From NCBI GenBank assembly GCA_902776365.1, contig CACYPU010000002.1, forward strand, positions 1 through 64,000: 64,000 nt of DNA. Reading direction: 5' to 3'. A program made the position numbers and the translations under genes. A model generated the notes under the pieces. The model did not search any database, had not been told where the DNA came from, and saw nothing but the letters and a program-made list of their open reading frames with translations. Below are positions 8,815-19,425 of this stretch, piece after piece; position 1 is the stretch's first letter, and every line of letters begins with the position of its first letter. Source of the DNA: an uncultured Bacteroidota bacterium (lineage in GTDB: Bacteria > Bacteroidota > Bacteroidia > Bacteroidales > P3).

Positions 8815-8845
8815 CAAAAATACGACCATTCCTGAAACCCGACAA
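8815..8845 (-). promoter_or_regulatory. Orphan promoter for the candidate small RNA
   Basis: On the minus strand TTG (8843-8845), 20 bp, then TATTTTTG (8815-8822): same spacing and -7 sequence as promoters of real genes in the window. No minus-strand gene follows for several kilobases. Confidence 0.5.
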
Positions 8846-8891
8846 TACCCAAAAATGGTGATTGTGATAAACGACTGAAAATTACAACAAT

Positions 8892-11879
8892 ATGAAGAGG
8901 ATAGTATTCTTTCTAGCACTTCTGGCCTCCTTCACTGTGCAGGCCCAGCAGATTGAAAAGTTGCAAAAGAAGGTGGCTGCGGGCAACACCGAGGCCATGA
9001 TTGAACTCGCCGACTACTATGAGGCCGGCTACGGCCTGCCTGTCGATACCGCTCAGGCCCTAGAGCTCTACCGTCGTGCCGATGCCCTCGGCAATGCCGA
9101 TGCCAAGGGCAACCTCTCGCGTCTCACGCTCTACTATTCCGCCCTCGGCCACGACAGCGCCGAATGCTTCCGCCTCGCCCAGGCTGCTTCTGATGCCGGC
9201 TCGGCCTACGGCACCTACCGCCTCGGCCGCTGCTATATCGAAGGTATCGCCGTCCCACGCGACCGTCAGCGTGGCCATCAGCTCGTCGAGCGTGCCGCCG
9301 ACAAGGGATGCGACGACGCCATAGGCTACATCGCCCGCGGATACCTCTCGGGGGTTAACGGCTACTCCCACGACCTGCAGAAAGGCTACAAGTATGCCAA
9401 GAAGATGGATGAGGGTAGCTGCAGCAATGCCAAATACATCCTCATGGCCGACTACTACGCCACCATTGGCGATTTCAAGAGCGCCCTCTCGTGGCTCAAC
9501 AAGGGCATCGCCGTGGGCAACCCCTTCGCTATGAGTGAACTCGCCCGCTACACGGAGAACGGCTGGGGCATGCCTGTCGACGAGCGTGCCGCTCTGGCAG
9601 AATATCGCCGCCTCAAGGAGAAATACCTCAACGACCCTGAGTTCCTCTCCTTGGAGGCCAAGCTCCTGCTGAGGGCCGCCGATACCACACTCCGCGACAG
9701 CGTCCAGGCACTGCGACTCTTTCAGCAGATTGGCGACGCTGATGGCTACGACAACTACGACGTCATCGGACTCTCCTACATCTACGGATACATGACGCCC
9801 ATCGACAGCACCATGGCTTACCGCTACTGGCTCCGTGGTGCCCGCAAGAACGACACCAAGTCGATGGTCCACCTCGCCCAGTACCATAACATCTACGACC
9901 GCACCGACAGCGTCCAGTACTACCTCCTCAAGGCCTACGACCTCGAGTCCTCCGAGGCCGCCGGCCTGCTAGCCCAGATAACCTTCTCCGAGAATGTCGA
10001 GCAGTCCCTCGCCTATGCCATCCAGGCCGCCGACTGGGGCGACGAGAGTTGGCGCACCTCTGTGGCCGAAATCTACGCCCAGCAGCTCGGTGATGACAAG
10101 AAAGCCCTCGAATGCTACGACCGCGCTATCGAGAACGGCTTTTCCGACGGATACGTCCAGAAAGCCTACTATTATCGTTATAAAGAAGACGAGAAACATT
10201 TCCGCAAGACCCTCGAGAAGGGTAGCGAAAACGGCTGCAAGAACTGCCTCATGGAGTTGGCCGCCTACTATGAGCAGCAGGAGAACTACAAGAAGGCAGC
10301 CTCCTACTATGAGAAAGCCGCCGACCCGCAGGCCGACTTCCGTCTCGCGGTGCTCTACATCGCCGGCAAGATTCCCGGCGACTCCGTCGAGAACGCCGCC
10401 CGCGGCTTCCAGTACCTCCGTCGCTCTGCCGATGCCGACTACACCGACGCTGTCTATTGGCTCGGCAGAAGCTATCTGTATGGCGACGAACCCAAGTACG
10501 ACAGCGCCATCCTCTGCTTCCAGCACCTCGCCGACCAAGGCAATGAAGAGGGCCTCCTCCAGATGGGCATAGCCTACGAGCTGGGACGTGGCGTGGAGAC
10601 AGATACCGCTATGGCCGCCACATACTACGACAAGGCTGGCGAGGCAGGTTCCAGCATGGGTTATGTCTATCTCGCCGACCTCCTCATGGAAGGCTATACC
10701 GGCGTCTCTGCCGACGATACCGCCGCCTTCCATTACTATGAACTCGCGACATTCATGAATGGCGACGACCCCACGCCCTACCTCCGCGTGGCCAAATGCC
10801 TCCTCAACGGCATTGGCACCGCTGCCGATACCGCCCAGGCCATCGACTATGCCCGCATGGCGGCGGAAGGGGGCTCCCATGAGGCTATGTCCATCGTGGG
10901 CGACGCCTACTACTACGGCTGGGCAGGCCTCGAGGCCAACAGCGACACCGCCTACGACTACTACTACCTCGCCTCGCAGGGCGACGACCCCCGTGGCGAC
11001 TACATGATTGGCGACCTCCTCTTCGAAGAGGAACTCTATGAGCAGTCGCTCCAGTTCATCCTCTCTGCCACCCGCCACGGAAGCATCGACGCCCTCGTGG
11101 CCTACGCCCGTGCCCTCTGGCTTGGCGCCGGCATCGAGGCCAACCCCGAGCTGGCCTGCCAGCTCCTCGAGCAGGCCGCTCCGCAGACCACCACGGGCAC
11201 TGCCCACTTCATCCTCGGCTACGCCCACCTCCTCGGACGCGGCGTCCCTGAGGACAAAGAAAAGGCCATCGCTTTCTTCGACACTGCTGTGGCACTGGGC
11301 AATGTCTCGGCCACCCTCGAGCTGGCCTCCCTCTACCTCCAGGGCGACAACTTGCCGCGCGACACTGCGAAAGGTATCGAACTCTATAACCGCCTCGTCG
11401 AGAAAGGCTCCGTCAAAGCCATGCTCCGTCTGGGCTCGGGCCTCTACACCGGCGGCGACGGCTTCCCCCACGACGCCAAGCGTGCCGCCGAGCTCTTCCA
11501 GATGGCCGCCGACCACGGCAGCCTCGAAGGACTCTGCCGCCTAGGCCTCTGCTATGAGGAGGGCGAGGGCGTCATCCTCAACTCCCGCAAGGCCTTCAAC
11601 CTCTATACCCAGGCTGCCGAGCAAGGCTCCTCCTACGGCATGTACCTCGTGGCTATGTGCTATATCGACGGCATCTATGTCAAAGAAGACATGGAACAGG
11701 CCGCCGAATGGATGCTCAAAGGCGCCGAAGCCGGCAACGTCAAGTGTGCCTACTTCATCGGCCAGATGTACGCCAAGGGCGAGGGAGTGAAGAAAAACAA
11801 GAAGGAGGCTAAGCGCTGGCTCACCGTCGCCGCCGAGAACGGCATCGAAGCCGCCGAGCAGGCCCTCCGGGAACTATAG
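8892..11879 (+). CDS. Secreted Sel1-like repeat (TPR-type) protein
   Basis: A 995-residue protein with a signal peptide (MKRIVFFLALLASFTVQAQ). The rest is almost entirely Sel1-like repeats of about 36 residues with the A-x-x-LG-x-x-Y-x-x-G-x-G-V signature, for example LAVLYIAGK and CRLGLCYEEGEGV, most degenerate and the C-terminal ones cleanest. Sel1 repeats form alpha/alpha solenoids that scaffold protein contacts. No catalytic domain or C-terminal sorting domain is seen, so it is probably periplasmic. It is monocistronic and followed by a structured element and a strong terminator. The partner is unknown. Confidence 0.88.
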   Translation: MKRIVFFLALLASFTVQAQQIEKLQKKVAAGNTEAMIELADYYEAGYGLPVDTAQALELYRRADALGNADAKGNLSRLTLYYSALGHDSAECFRLAQAASDAGSAYGTYRLGRCYIEGIAVPRDRQRGHQLVERAADKGCDDAIGYIARGYLSGVNGYSHDLQKGYKYAKKMDEGSCSNAKYILMADYYATIGDFKSALSWLNKGIAVGNPFAMSELARYTENGWGMPVDERAALAEYRRLKEKYLNDPEFLSLEAKLLLRAADTTLRDSVQALRLFQQIGDADGYDNYDVIGLSYIYGYMTPIDSTMAYRYWLRGARKNDTKSMVHLAQYHNIYDRTDSVQYYLLKAYDLESSEAAGLLAQITFSENVEQSLAYAIQAADWGDESWRTSVAEIYAQQLGDDKKALECYDRAIENGFSDGYVQKAYYYRYKEDEKHFRKTLEKGSENGCKNCLMELAAYYEQQENYKKAASYYEKAADPQADFRLAVLYIAGKIPGDSVENAARGFQYLRRSADADYTDAVYWLGRSYLYGDEPKYDSAILCFQHLADQGNEEGLLQMGIAYELGRGVETDTAMAATYYDKAGEAGSSMGYVYLADLLMEGYTGVSADDTAAFHYYELATFMNGDDPTPYLRVAKCLLNGIGTAADTAQAIDYARMAAEGGSHEAMSIVGDAYYYGWAGLEANSDTAYDYYYLASQGDDPRGDYMIGDLLFEEELYEQSLQFILSATRHGSIDALVAYARALWLGAGIEANPELACQLLEQAAPQTTTGTAHFILGYAHLLGRGVPEDKEKAIAFFDTAVALGNVSATLELASLYLQGDNLPRDTAKGIELYNRLVEKGSVKAMLRLGSGLYTGGDGFPHDAKRAAELFQMAADHGSLEGLCRLGLCYEEGEGVILNSRKAFNLYTQAAEQGSSYGMYLVAMCYIDGIYVKEDMEQAAEWMLKGAEAGNVKCAYFIGQMYAKGEGVKKNKKEAKRWLTVAAENGIEAAEQALREL

Positions 11880-11885
11880 GAAAAA

Positions 11886-11934
11886 TTGAAAGAAAACGCC
11901 TTCGGCGTAATGCTCCGTAGGAGCTTTCTTTCAA
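11886..11934. repeat. Three-way-junction inverted repeat
   Basis: A 10-bp outer stem (TTGAAAGAAA with TTTCTTTCAA) encloses two perfect small hairpins, ACGCC-TTC-GGCGT and GCTCC-GTA-GGAGC, giving a Y-shaped fold. It sits between the Sel1 stop codon and the terminator at 11939-11969. Confidence 0.6.
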
Positions 11935-11938
11935 AAAA

Positions 11939-11969
11939 ACAAGAGCCTCCGCAAGGAGGCTCTCTTTTT
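11939..11969. terminator. Bidirectional terminator between the Sel1 gene and rpmF
   Basis: AAGAGCCTCC-GCAA-GGAGGCTCT flanked by A-rich and T-rich tracts, so it can stop both the plus-strand Sel1 transcript and the minus-strand rpmF transcript. Confidence 0.85.
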
Positions 11970-11994
11970 CACATCATGTGTGACCTTTCAGGAC

Positions 11995-12180
11995 TTATTC
12001 CTCGGCACCTTTTTCGATGGCGAGTTTGCCTCTGTAGTATCCGCATTCGGGACATACATGGTGGTACATGACTTGTGCGCCGCAATTGCTGCAGGTCGTC
12101 AGCTGGGCGCTCTCCAACGCATCGTGCGTTCTTCTCTTGGCCGTTCTGGTCTGCGAGAATCTGTGTTTTGGATGTGGCAT
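11995..12180 (-). CDS. rpmF: 50S ribosomal protein L32
   Basis: A 61-residue protein starting MPHPKHRFSQTRTAKRRTHD, with a four-Cys zinc-ribbon (CSNCGAQVMYHHVCPECGYYRG) as in Zn-binding L32. It lies 20 nt downstream of the DUF177 gene, the usual yceD-rpmF pairing, and both precede the shared bidirectional terminator. Very confident. Confidence 0.96.
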   Translation of the reverse strand: MPHPKHRFSQTRTAKRRTHDALESAQLTTCSNCGAQVMYHHVCPECGYYRGKLAIEKGAEE

Positions 12181-12200
12181 ATTATTACTTTTTTAATTAT

Positions 12201-12707
12201 TTATTTCAACTTCTTCAGTGCTTCCCATCGAGGGTCCATCTCTTCTTCGGTTCTCTCTTCGTCTTCCTCTTTGATGAATTTGGTCATCTCAGGGTCGCAT
12301 TCTCCGTCAGGGTGCGTGTGCTGCATCGGGATACGTACTGCCACGTACTCATACAGCCACTGTTTCAGGTCAATCTCGAAGGCTTTCTCCGGCAGTACCA
12401 CCACATCCTCGTCCTCGCAGGTCTCCGTGTCGCTGAAGCGCACGCACAGGTGCTCTTCGCCCTCGATCGGAACCATCACCCTCCCCAGGCAGCGGTCGCA
12501 GGGTGTCGCCACCTCGCCGCTCAGTGAAAAATTAAGCATCATCATGTGCTCCAGACGCTCTATTTTCACCTCAATTTCCACTTTTCCACCCTCGATTTCT
12601 TCATTTTTACACTCTTCAAAGAACTCGTCGGTCAGCGTAAAGCTATAGGTGTAACTACCTGGCTTTAAGCCGCTAAACCGAATAGTCATATCGTCATTCT
12701 GACCCAT
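12201..12707 (-). CDS. DUF177 (YceD-like) protein
   Basis: A 168-residue protein of the DUF177/YceD family, which is tied to 23S rRNA and large-subunit maturation in other organisms. It shows the conserved CDRCLGRV two-Cys motif in the middle and an acidic C-terminus (EEDEERTEEEMDPRWEALKKLK). The start MGQNDDMTIRF at 12707 was chosen because the longer frame crosses the -7 element at 12730-12737. It is co-transcribed with rpmF just downstream, which supports the ribosome link. Confidence 0.88.
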   Translation of the reverse strand: MGQNDDMTIRFSGLKPGSYTYSFTLTDEFFEECKNEEIEGGKVEIEVKIERLEHMMMLNFSLSGEVATPCDRCLGRVMVPIEGEEHLCVRFSDTETCEDEDVVVLPEKAFEIDLKQWLYEYVAVRIPMQHTHPDGECDPEMTKFIKEEDEERTEEEMDPRWEALKKLK

Positions 12708-12729
12708 TTTCACACTCCTATTGAGTTTG

Positions 12730-12737
12730 CAAAAATA
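12730..12737 (-). promoter_or_regulatory. -7 element of the DUF177-rpmF operon
   Basis: TATTTTTG on the minus strand, 23 nt ahead of the DUF177 ATG, with TTTTGCC about 20 bp further upstream as the -33 box. Confidence 0.7.
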
Positions 12738-12827
12738 CAAACATTTTTTATACTGGCAAAATTTTTTTTCTTTTTTTGGGAAAACCGCCCCTTCGTCCCC
12801 CGTTTCCATAGACATCAGGTCCATCCG

Positions 12828-12918
12828 TTGTCCGTTACTTGTACGTTATTTGTACGATACTTGTACGATAAATCATCGTACAAGTATCGTACAAATAACG
12901 TACAACGAACGTACAAAT
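12828..12918. repeat. Perfect 31-bp inverted repeat built of 11-bp iterons
   Basis: Left arm 12839-12869 and right arm 12875-12905 are exact reverse complements with a 5-nt spacer. Each arm is made of 11-bp units: TTGTCCGTTAC, TTGTACGTTAT, TTGTACGATAC, TTGTACGATAA on the left, and ATCGTACAAGT, ATCGTACAAAT, AACGTACAACG, AACGTACAAAT on the right. Four core copies per arm are spaced one DNA helical turn apart. It lies between the divergent DUF177 and LysE promoters. Confidence 0.9.
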
Positions 12919-12973
12919 GATTAAGTTGGGCATGGTTTTTTGCTTTTTTCACTTCCCAATCAAAAAAAAGTTG

Positions 12974-12981
12974 TATCTTTG
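12974..12981 (+). promoter_or_regulatory. -7 element of the LysE-family gene
   Basis: TATCTTTG followed by CAAC, 19 nt ahead of the ATG at 13001. No convincing -33 box was seen at the usual distance. Confidence 0.65.
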
Positions 12982-13000
12982 CAACTTCAAATCGTGCTGA

Positions 13001-13759
13001 ATGGAGATTCTGATTGGCATAATCTGCGGCATCGTGCTGTCGCTGGTCTTTAGTTTGGGGCCGGCATTTTTCTCGCTGATACAGAATAGTATACACCATG
13101 GATTCAATAAAGCGGTGTCCTTTGCTGCAGGGGTGAGCCTGAGCGATATCCTCATTGTGATGCTGATGCTCACGGTACTTGCAAATCTAAGTTTCGACGA
13201 TTTCACCGCCATCCTTCACAATGTCTATGTCGCCATCATCGGCAGTGTGGCCACCGCCGTCTTTGCCGTCCTCACGTGGCGCAGCAAGGTCAAGAAGGCC
13301 TCCGTCCCCGGCAGCGGTGTGAAGTTCAGCGTCGAGCATGTCACCCATCGTTGGCAGCTGCTCCTCTCGGGGTTCCTGCTCAACATCCTCAATCCGCTCA
13401 TCTGGATTTACTGGCTCTCCATCATCACCTTCGTCTCGGCCGAGATGAGGCTCACCGTCGCCGAGCGCTATCTGTTCTTTGCCGGCATGCTGGCTGCGGT
13501 TTTCGGCACAGATGTCCTTAAGTGCCGCCTTGCCGCCATGCTGCAGCATTGGTTTACCGCCCGCATTATGAACAACTTCAACCGTGTCACCGGCTGCGTC
13601 CTGATGGCGTTCTCCATCTACCTCCTCGTCTCTATGGTCTTCTACCAGACGAGCGGCAGCAGCGATTCGATGAACAAGCTGATGAAAAACGTGCACAACG
13701 GTGTTCAGGATGCCGTGCATCCTGTTGACAAGCAGCGCAGCGATACTATTAATTATTGA
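13001..13759 (+). CDS. LysE family transporter
   Basis: A 252-residue inner-membrane protein with about six hydrophobic helices and the family's N-terminal SLGPAFFSLIQNSIHHGFNKAVSFAAGVSLSD stretch (G-P form of the usual GP loop). A central NILNPLIWIYW matches the family NPK/NPL turn. LysE proteins export amino acids or related small molecules; the substrate is not predictable. The C-terminal 50 residues are polar and variable. It ends convergently with the leucine-rich-repeat gene, overlapping it by 11 bp. Confidence 0.85.
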   Translation: MEILIGIICGIVLSLVFSLGPAFFSLIQNSIHHGFNKAVSFAAGVSLSDILIVMLMLTVLANLSFDDFTAILHNVYVAIIGSVATAVFAVLTWRSKVKKASVPGSGVKFSVEHVTHRWQLLLSGFLLNILNPLIWIYWLSIITFVSAEMRLTVAERYLFFAGMLAAVFGTDVLKCRLAAMLQHWFTARIMNNFNRVTGCVLMAFSIYLLVSMVFYQTSGSSDSMNKLMKNVHNGVQDAVHPVDKQRSDTINY

Positions 13760-14780
13760 AAATCACCTTGAGGGTCTTTCCCTGCAGAGGGCTGCTCACA
13801 AGGTAGAGCCCCGTGTGGTTCAGCGGCACGAAGCCTGTGCTCTGCAGCTGGGCGATGACGCGTCCCATGATGTCGCGTACCGTGCAGGTCTCTCCGTCGG
13901 TCAGCTGAATCTGCAGTCCGCCCTCCACGGCGACGGCCGAGAAGGAGGTCGCCTGGGCTTTGTCGATGCCAATAGGAGGAGGCGGTGGCGGGGTGGGGGG
14001 AGGACATCCTATTTCGACGATGGTCAGCTCGCTCCAGTGTTCCGCTTCGCCATAGGCGTCGCTGGCACCGCAGGGGACGACGACGGTGAAGGCTGGCACA
14101 TTGAGGAAGGCGTTGGCTCCCAGCGCCGGCGGCACGGGGTTGAGCACCTTCAGGGTGTCGAGCGACTGGCAGTTGTTGAAGGCGTTTTCGCCGATGAAGC
14201 GCAGCGTCTCCGGCAGGACGGCCTGCGGCATCTGCTCGCAGCTGTAGAAGGCCATGTTGCCCACTCCCAGAGTTCCCTCGGGCACCACAACGACGGTGTC
14301 GATGCTGGCGCGTGCGGCGATGACATAAGGGCCGATGAACATGAGCCCTTCGGGGCTGATGTTGCTGTTGTCGCCATAGTAGGCCGTGCTTGTGAAGGCC
14401 ATGGAGCCTATCTCCAAGAGCGTCGAGGGCAGCACGATGCTGTCGAGCGACGTGCAGAAGGCGAAGGCCATGCGGCCCAGCGAGGTGACGCCCTCGGGCA
14501 CCGAGACGCCGGTGAGCGCACTGCATCCGCGGAAGGCCTGTGCGTCGATGGCCGTCACCTGGTAGGTGGTGCCGTTGTGCTGCACGGCGGCTGGCAGGGC
14601 CATGAAGCCCGTTGGCTGTGTGTGGCTGTCCCAGTCGGGGTTCACCACCTTGACGGTCGTGGAGCCCACGATGCTGTAGTACACCGTCTGGCCCGTCGTC
14701 GTGGTGGCGCTGAAATCGAATGCCCTCGCCGCGACGGCGGCGAGGAGCATTGCGATGATGATGATTCCTTTTTTTGTCAT
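13749..14780 (-). CDS. Secreted leucine-rich repeat (BspA-type) protein
   Basis: A 343-residue protein: signal peptide (MTKKGIIIIAMLLAAVAARA), several LRR_5/BspA-type repeats of about 23 residues (for example VTAIDAQAFRGCSALTGVSVPEG, LRFIGENAFNNCQSLDTL), a proline-rich linker of about ten Pro (around residue 275), then a beta domain ending CTVRDIMGRVIAQLQ...TLKVIFNN. The last domain resembles a type IX secretion sorting domain, though it is weaker than those of the C10 peptidase and the giant protein. BspA-type repeats often mediate surface adhesion. The start is the ATG at 14780, after which the signal peptide is clean. It lies 33 nt after the mutase on the same strand. Confidence 0.85.
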   Translation of the reverse strand: MTKKGIIIIAMLLAAVAARAFDFSATTTTGQTVYYSIVGSTTVKVVNPDWDSHTQPTGFMALPAAVQHNGTTYQVTAIDAQAFRGCSALTGVSVPEGVTSLGRMAFAFCTSLDSIVLPSTLLEIGSMAFTSTAYYGDNSNISPEGLMFIGPYVIAARASIDTVVVVPEGTLGVGNMAFYSCEQMPQAVLPETLRFIGENAFNNCQSLDTLKVLNPVPPALGANAFLNVPAFTVVVPCGASDAYGEAEHWSELTIVEIGCPPPTPPPPPPIGIDKAQATSFSAVAVEGGLQIQLTDGETCTVRDIMGRVIAQLQSTGFVPLNHTGLYLVSSPLQGKTLKVIFNN

Positions 14781-14810
14781 AACGTTATACGTAATCACGT
14801 AATAACGACA
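14779..14810. repeat. 8-bp palindromic array (ATAACG type)
   Basis: ATAACGTT, ATACGTAAT, CACGTAAT, AACGAC fill the gap between the mutase stop codon and the LRR start codon. Same family as 7064-7094 and 47243-47276. Confidence 0.5.
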
Positions 14811-14813
14811 TTG

Positions 14814-16967
<2,154 letters not shown>

Positions 16968-17008
16968 TATCAAATAATTATCGTTTATCAATCATTAACT
17001 TTAAATTG

Positions 17009-17016
17009 CAAATATA
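17009..17016 (-). promoter_or_regulatory. -7 element of the mutase gene
   Basis: TATATTTG on the minus strand followed by CAA, 42 nt ahead of the mutase ATG. Confidence 0.55.
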
Positions 17017-17046
17017 ATAAATAAATTCAATATGAAAAATTTTTTT

Positions 17047-17202
17047 TTGAGGGAGTGAGGGAGGAGTGAGGGAGGAGTGAGGGAGGAGTGAGAGGGACAA
17101 ATGATGGCTGCCGCAGCTTTTTGCTGATACGTTTCCCCTCATGAAGCTATCGTCCCTCACACTCCCCTTTCACTCCCTTTTCACTCCCTTTCGCTCCTTT
17201 AA
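17047..17202. repeat. Long inverted repeat of 11-bp iterons (AGGAGTGAGGG type)
   Basis: The left arm (17049-17096) has about four AGGAGTGAGGG units in tandem. The right arm (17152-17198) has the complementary CACTCCC units at a looser spacing. The 55-nt centre contains GGCTGCCGCAG (17106-17116), also found reversed in the centre of the element at 39268-39361. It lies between the divergent mutase and thrS promoters and could form a long stem. Confidence 0.8.
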
Positions 17203-17212
17203 CTTTTTTTAA

Positions 17213-17242
17213 TTGTTATTATAAAAAAAAATCGTATCTTTG
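17213..17242 (+). promoter_or_regulatory. Promoter of thrS
   Basis: TTG (17213-17215), 19-20 bp, TATCTTTG (17235-17242), with the ATG 39 nt downstream. Confidence 0.75.
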
Positions 17243-17281
17243 CAGTTTGAAATAGACTGAAAAAATAAAATATATCATACT

Positions 17282-19225
17282 ATGAACGTGAACATTAAAC
17301 AATTAGGCAATGTTCAGGCGGATGCTCCTTGCTCGATAATTGACCTTATCCTGAAGGTGAAACCCGAGGAACTGAACAACTACTGTGGCGCCAAGATTGA
17401 CGGCAAGGTCGTCGACTTGCGCGACGTCGTTGAGAACGACTGTGAAATCGAACTGCTCGACAAGAGCGCTCCCGAGTCCCTCGCCATCCTCCGCCACACT
17501 ACCGCCCATATCATGGCCGAAGCCGTGAAACACCTCTTCCCCGAGGCCAAGATCACTATCGGTCCCGCTACCGACAAAGGTTTCTTCTATGACTTCGACT
17601 TCCGCCCCTTCAACCGCGAAGACCTCGATGCCATCGAGAAGGAGATGAAATCCATCATCAAGAAAGCCACCCGCCTGGAGCGCAAGATTGTGTCGCGCGA
17701 CGAGGCCCGCAAGATTTTTGAGGAGAAGCAGGAGCCCTATAAGCTCGAACTCCTCGACGCCATCGCCCCCGACGCCCGCATCACCATCTACAGTCAGGAC
17801 GACTTCGTTGACCTCTGCTCCGGTCCCCACCTGCTCAACACTCGTCTCATCAAGGGTTTCAAGCTCATCGCCAACTCCAACACCTACTGGCGTGGCGACC
17901 GCAACGGCAAGTCGCTGACGCGCATCTTCGGTGTGGCCTTCTTCAGCAAGGAAGACCTCGAGGCCCACATGGAATACCTCGAGAATATCAAGAACCGCGA
18001 CCACAACAAGCTGGGCCGCGAGCTGGAACTTTTCACCACCGTCGACGTCATCGGACAGGGTTTGCCGCTGTTGCTCCCCAAGGGTGCCAAGATTGTGCAA
18101 ACCATGCAGCGCTGGATTGAGGACCTGGAGGACAACGAGTGGGGCTATATCCGCACCAAGACCCCCTTCATGGCCAAGAAGGACCTCTACGAGATCTCGG
18201 GCCACTGGCAGCATTACCGCGACGGCATGTTCGTCATCGGCGACCCCGAAGACCCCGAGGTGCTGGCTCTGCGCCCCATGACCTGCCCGTTCCAGTACTT
18301 CGTCTACAAGGCCTCTCCCAAGTCGTACCGCGACCTGCCGAAGCGTTACAGCGAGACCTCCACGCTGTTCCGTAACGAGGACAGCGGTGAGATGCACGGC
18401 CTGACGCGTGTGCGCCAGTTCACCATCTCCGAGGGCCACCTTATCGTGCGCCCCGACCAGATGGTCGAGGAGTTCAAGAAGTGTCTCGCGCTGGCCAAGT
18501 ACTGCCTGACGACCCTCGGTCTGCAGGACGACGTGACCTACCACCTCTCCAAGTGGGATCCCGCCAACACGAAGAAGTATATCGGTACCGCCGAGGATTG
18601 GGAAGCCAGTCAGCAGCACATCCGCGACATCCTCAACGAGCTGAACATCCCCTTTGTGGAGGACGACGACGAGGCCGCCTTCTACGGCCCCAAGGTGGAC
18701 ATCAACGCTTCGAACGTCTACGGCAAGGAAGACACCATGATCACCATCCAGTGGGACGCCCTGCTGGCGCCGCGCTACGACATGTTCTATATCGACCAGA
18801 ACGGCAACAAGGTGCGCCCCTACGTCATCCATCGCACCAGCATCGGCTGCTACGAGCGCACGCTCGCCTGGTTGGTGGAGAAATACGAGGGAGCCTTCCC
18901 CACCTGGCTCTGCCCCGAGCAGGTGCGTGTGCTGCCCATCTCGGAGAAGTTCATGGACTACGCCAACGCCGTCAACAAAGAGCTCGTCAAGGCTGGTGTC
19001 CGCTCCTCCGTCGACGAGCGTGCCGAGAAGATTGGCTACAAGCTGCGTGACCTGCGCCTGCAGCGCATCCCCTATGCCCTCATTGTGGGCCAGAAGGAAA
19101 GCGACGAAGGCCTCGTGTCGGTGTGGAACCGCAAGGCTGGCGACAAGGGTGCCGCCAAGTTGACCGACTTCATCGCAGAAATCCGCGAGGACATCGACAG
19201 CAAGGCGCTTGCTCCGAAGGAGTGA
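17282..19225 (+). CDS. thrS: Threonyl-tRNA synthetase
   Basis: A 647-residue class II synthetase charging tRNA-Thr. Order: TGS domain (about 1-62), editing domain with HTTAHIMAEA and SQDDFVDLCSGPHL (zinc/editing motifs), catalytic core with RPMTCPFQYFVYK (motif 2 region and catalytic Cys), ESTIQWDA-like strand DTMITIQWDALL, motif 3 IGCYERTLAWLVE, and an anticodon-binding domain starting FPTWLCPEQVRVLP. The length is typical. It opens the translation block thrS-infC-rpmI-rplT-rplS, although infC has its own promoter. Confidence 0.97.
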   Translation: MNVNIKQLGNVQADAPCSIIDLILKVKPEELNNYCGAKIDGKVVDLRDVVENDCEIELLDKSAPESLAILRHTTAHIMAEAVKHLFPEAKITIGPATDKGFFYDFDFRPFNREDLDAIEKEMKSIIKKATRLERKIVSRDEARKIFEEKQEPYKLELLDAIAPDARITIYSQDDFVDLCSGPHLLNTRLIKGFKLIANSNTYWRGDRNGKSLTRIFGVAFFSKEDLEAHMEYLENIKNRDHNKLGRELELFTTVDVIGQGLPLLLPKGAKIVQTMQRWIEDLEDNEWGYIRTKTPFMAKKDLYEISGHWQHYRDGMFVIGDPEDPEVLALRPMTCPFQYFVYKASPKSYRDLPKRYSETSTLFRNEDSGEMHGLTRVRQFTISEGHLIVRPDQMVEEFKKCLALAKYCLTTLGLQDDVTYHLSKWDPANTKKYIGTAEDWEASQQHIRDILNELNIPFVEDDDEAAFYGPKVDINASNVYGKEDTMITIQWDALLAPRYDMFYIDQNGNKVRPYVIHRTSIGCYERTLAWLVEKYEGAFPTWLCPEQVRVLPISEKFMDYANAVNKELVKAGVRSSVDERAEKIGYKLRDLRLQRIPYALIVGQKESDEGLVSVWNRKAGDKGAAKLTDFIAEIREDIDSKALAPKE

Positions 19226-19308
19226 GAAGGAGTGCGAGGGAGTGCAGAGGAGTGAAGGTGGAGTGAAAGTGGCCTCACTCCCCCGTCACTCCCCCCTTAC
19301 TCCTACAA
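19219..19308. repeat. 10-bp iteron inverted repeat (AGGAGTGCGA type)
   Basis: Starts in the thrS stop region with AGGAGTGCGA, GGGAGTGCAG, AGGAGTGAAG, GTGGAGTGAA and folds back onto CACTCCCCCGT, CACTCCCCCCT, TACTCC. It may double as the thrS transcript end. Same family as 38926-38969, 41394-41455 and 56740-56778. Confidence 0.75.
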
Positions 19309-19337
19309 AAAAAAATATACAATATAAAAAAAAGTTG

Positions 19338-19345
19338 TATCTTTG
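19338..19345 (+). promoter_or_regulatory. -7 element of the infC operon
   Basis: TATCTTTG followed by CAG, about 80 nt ahead of the infC start, leaving a leader of roughly 75 nt. Confidence 0.7.
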
Positions 19346-19425
19346 CAGTTCAAATCGGATTGCAGAAAAAAGTATAAAAACAAGAAAATTAATTAGTTGC
19401 TAATTTAAAATAGGAGAACAAAGTT

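Noticed and set aside
12828..12918. CRISPR-like array
   Set aside because: Units are 11 bp with no unique spacers and the array is an inverted repeat; no cas genes are present. The same holds for the other short-period arrays.
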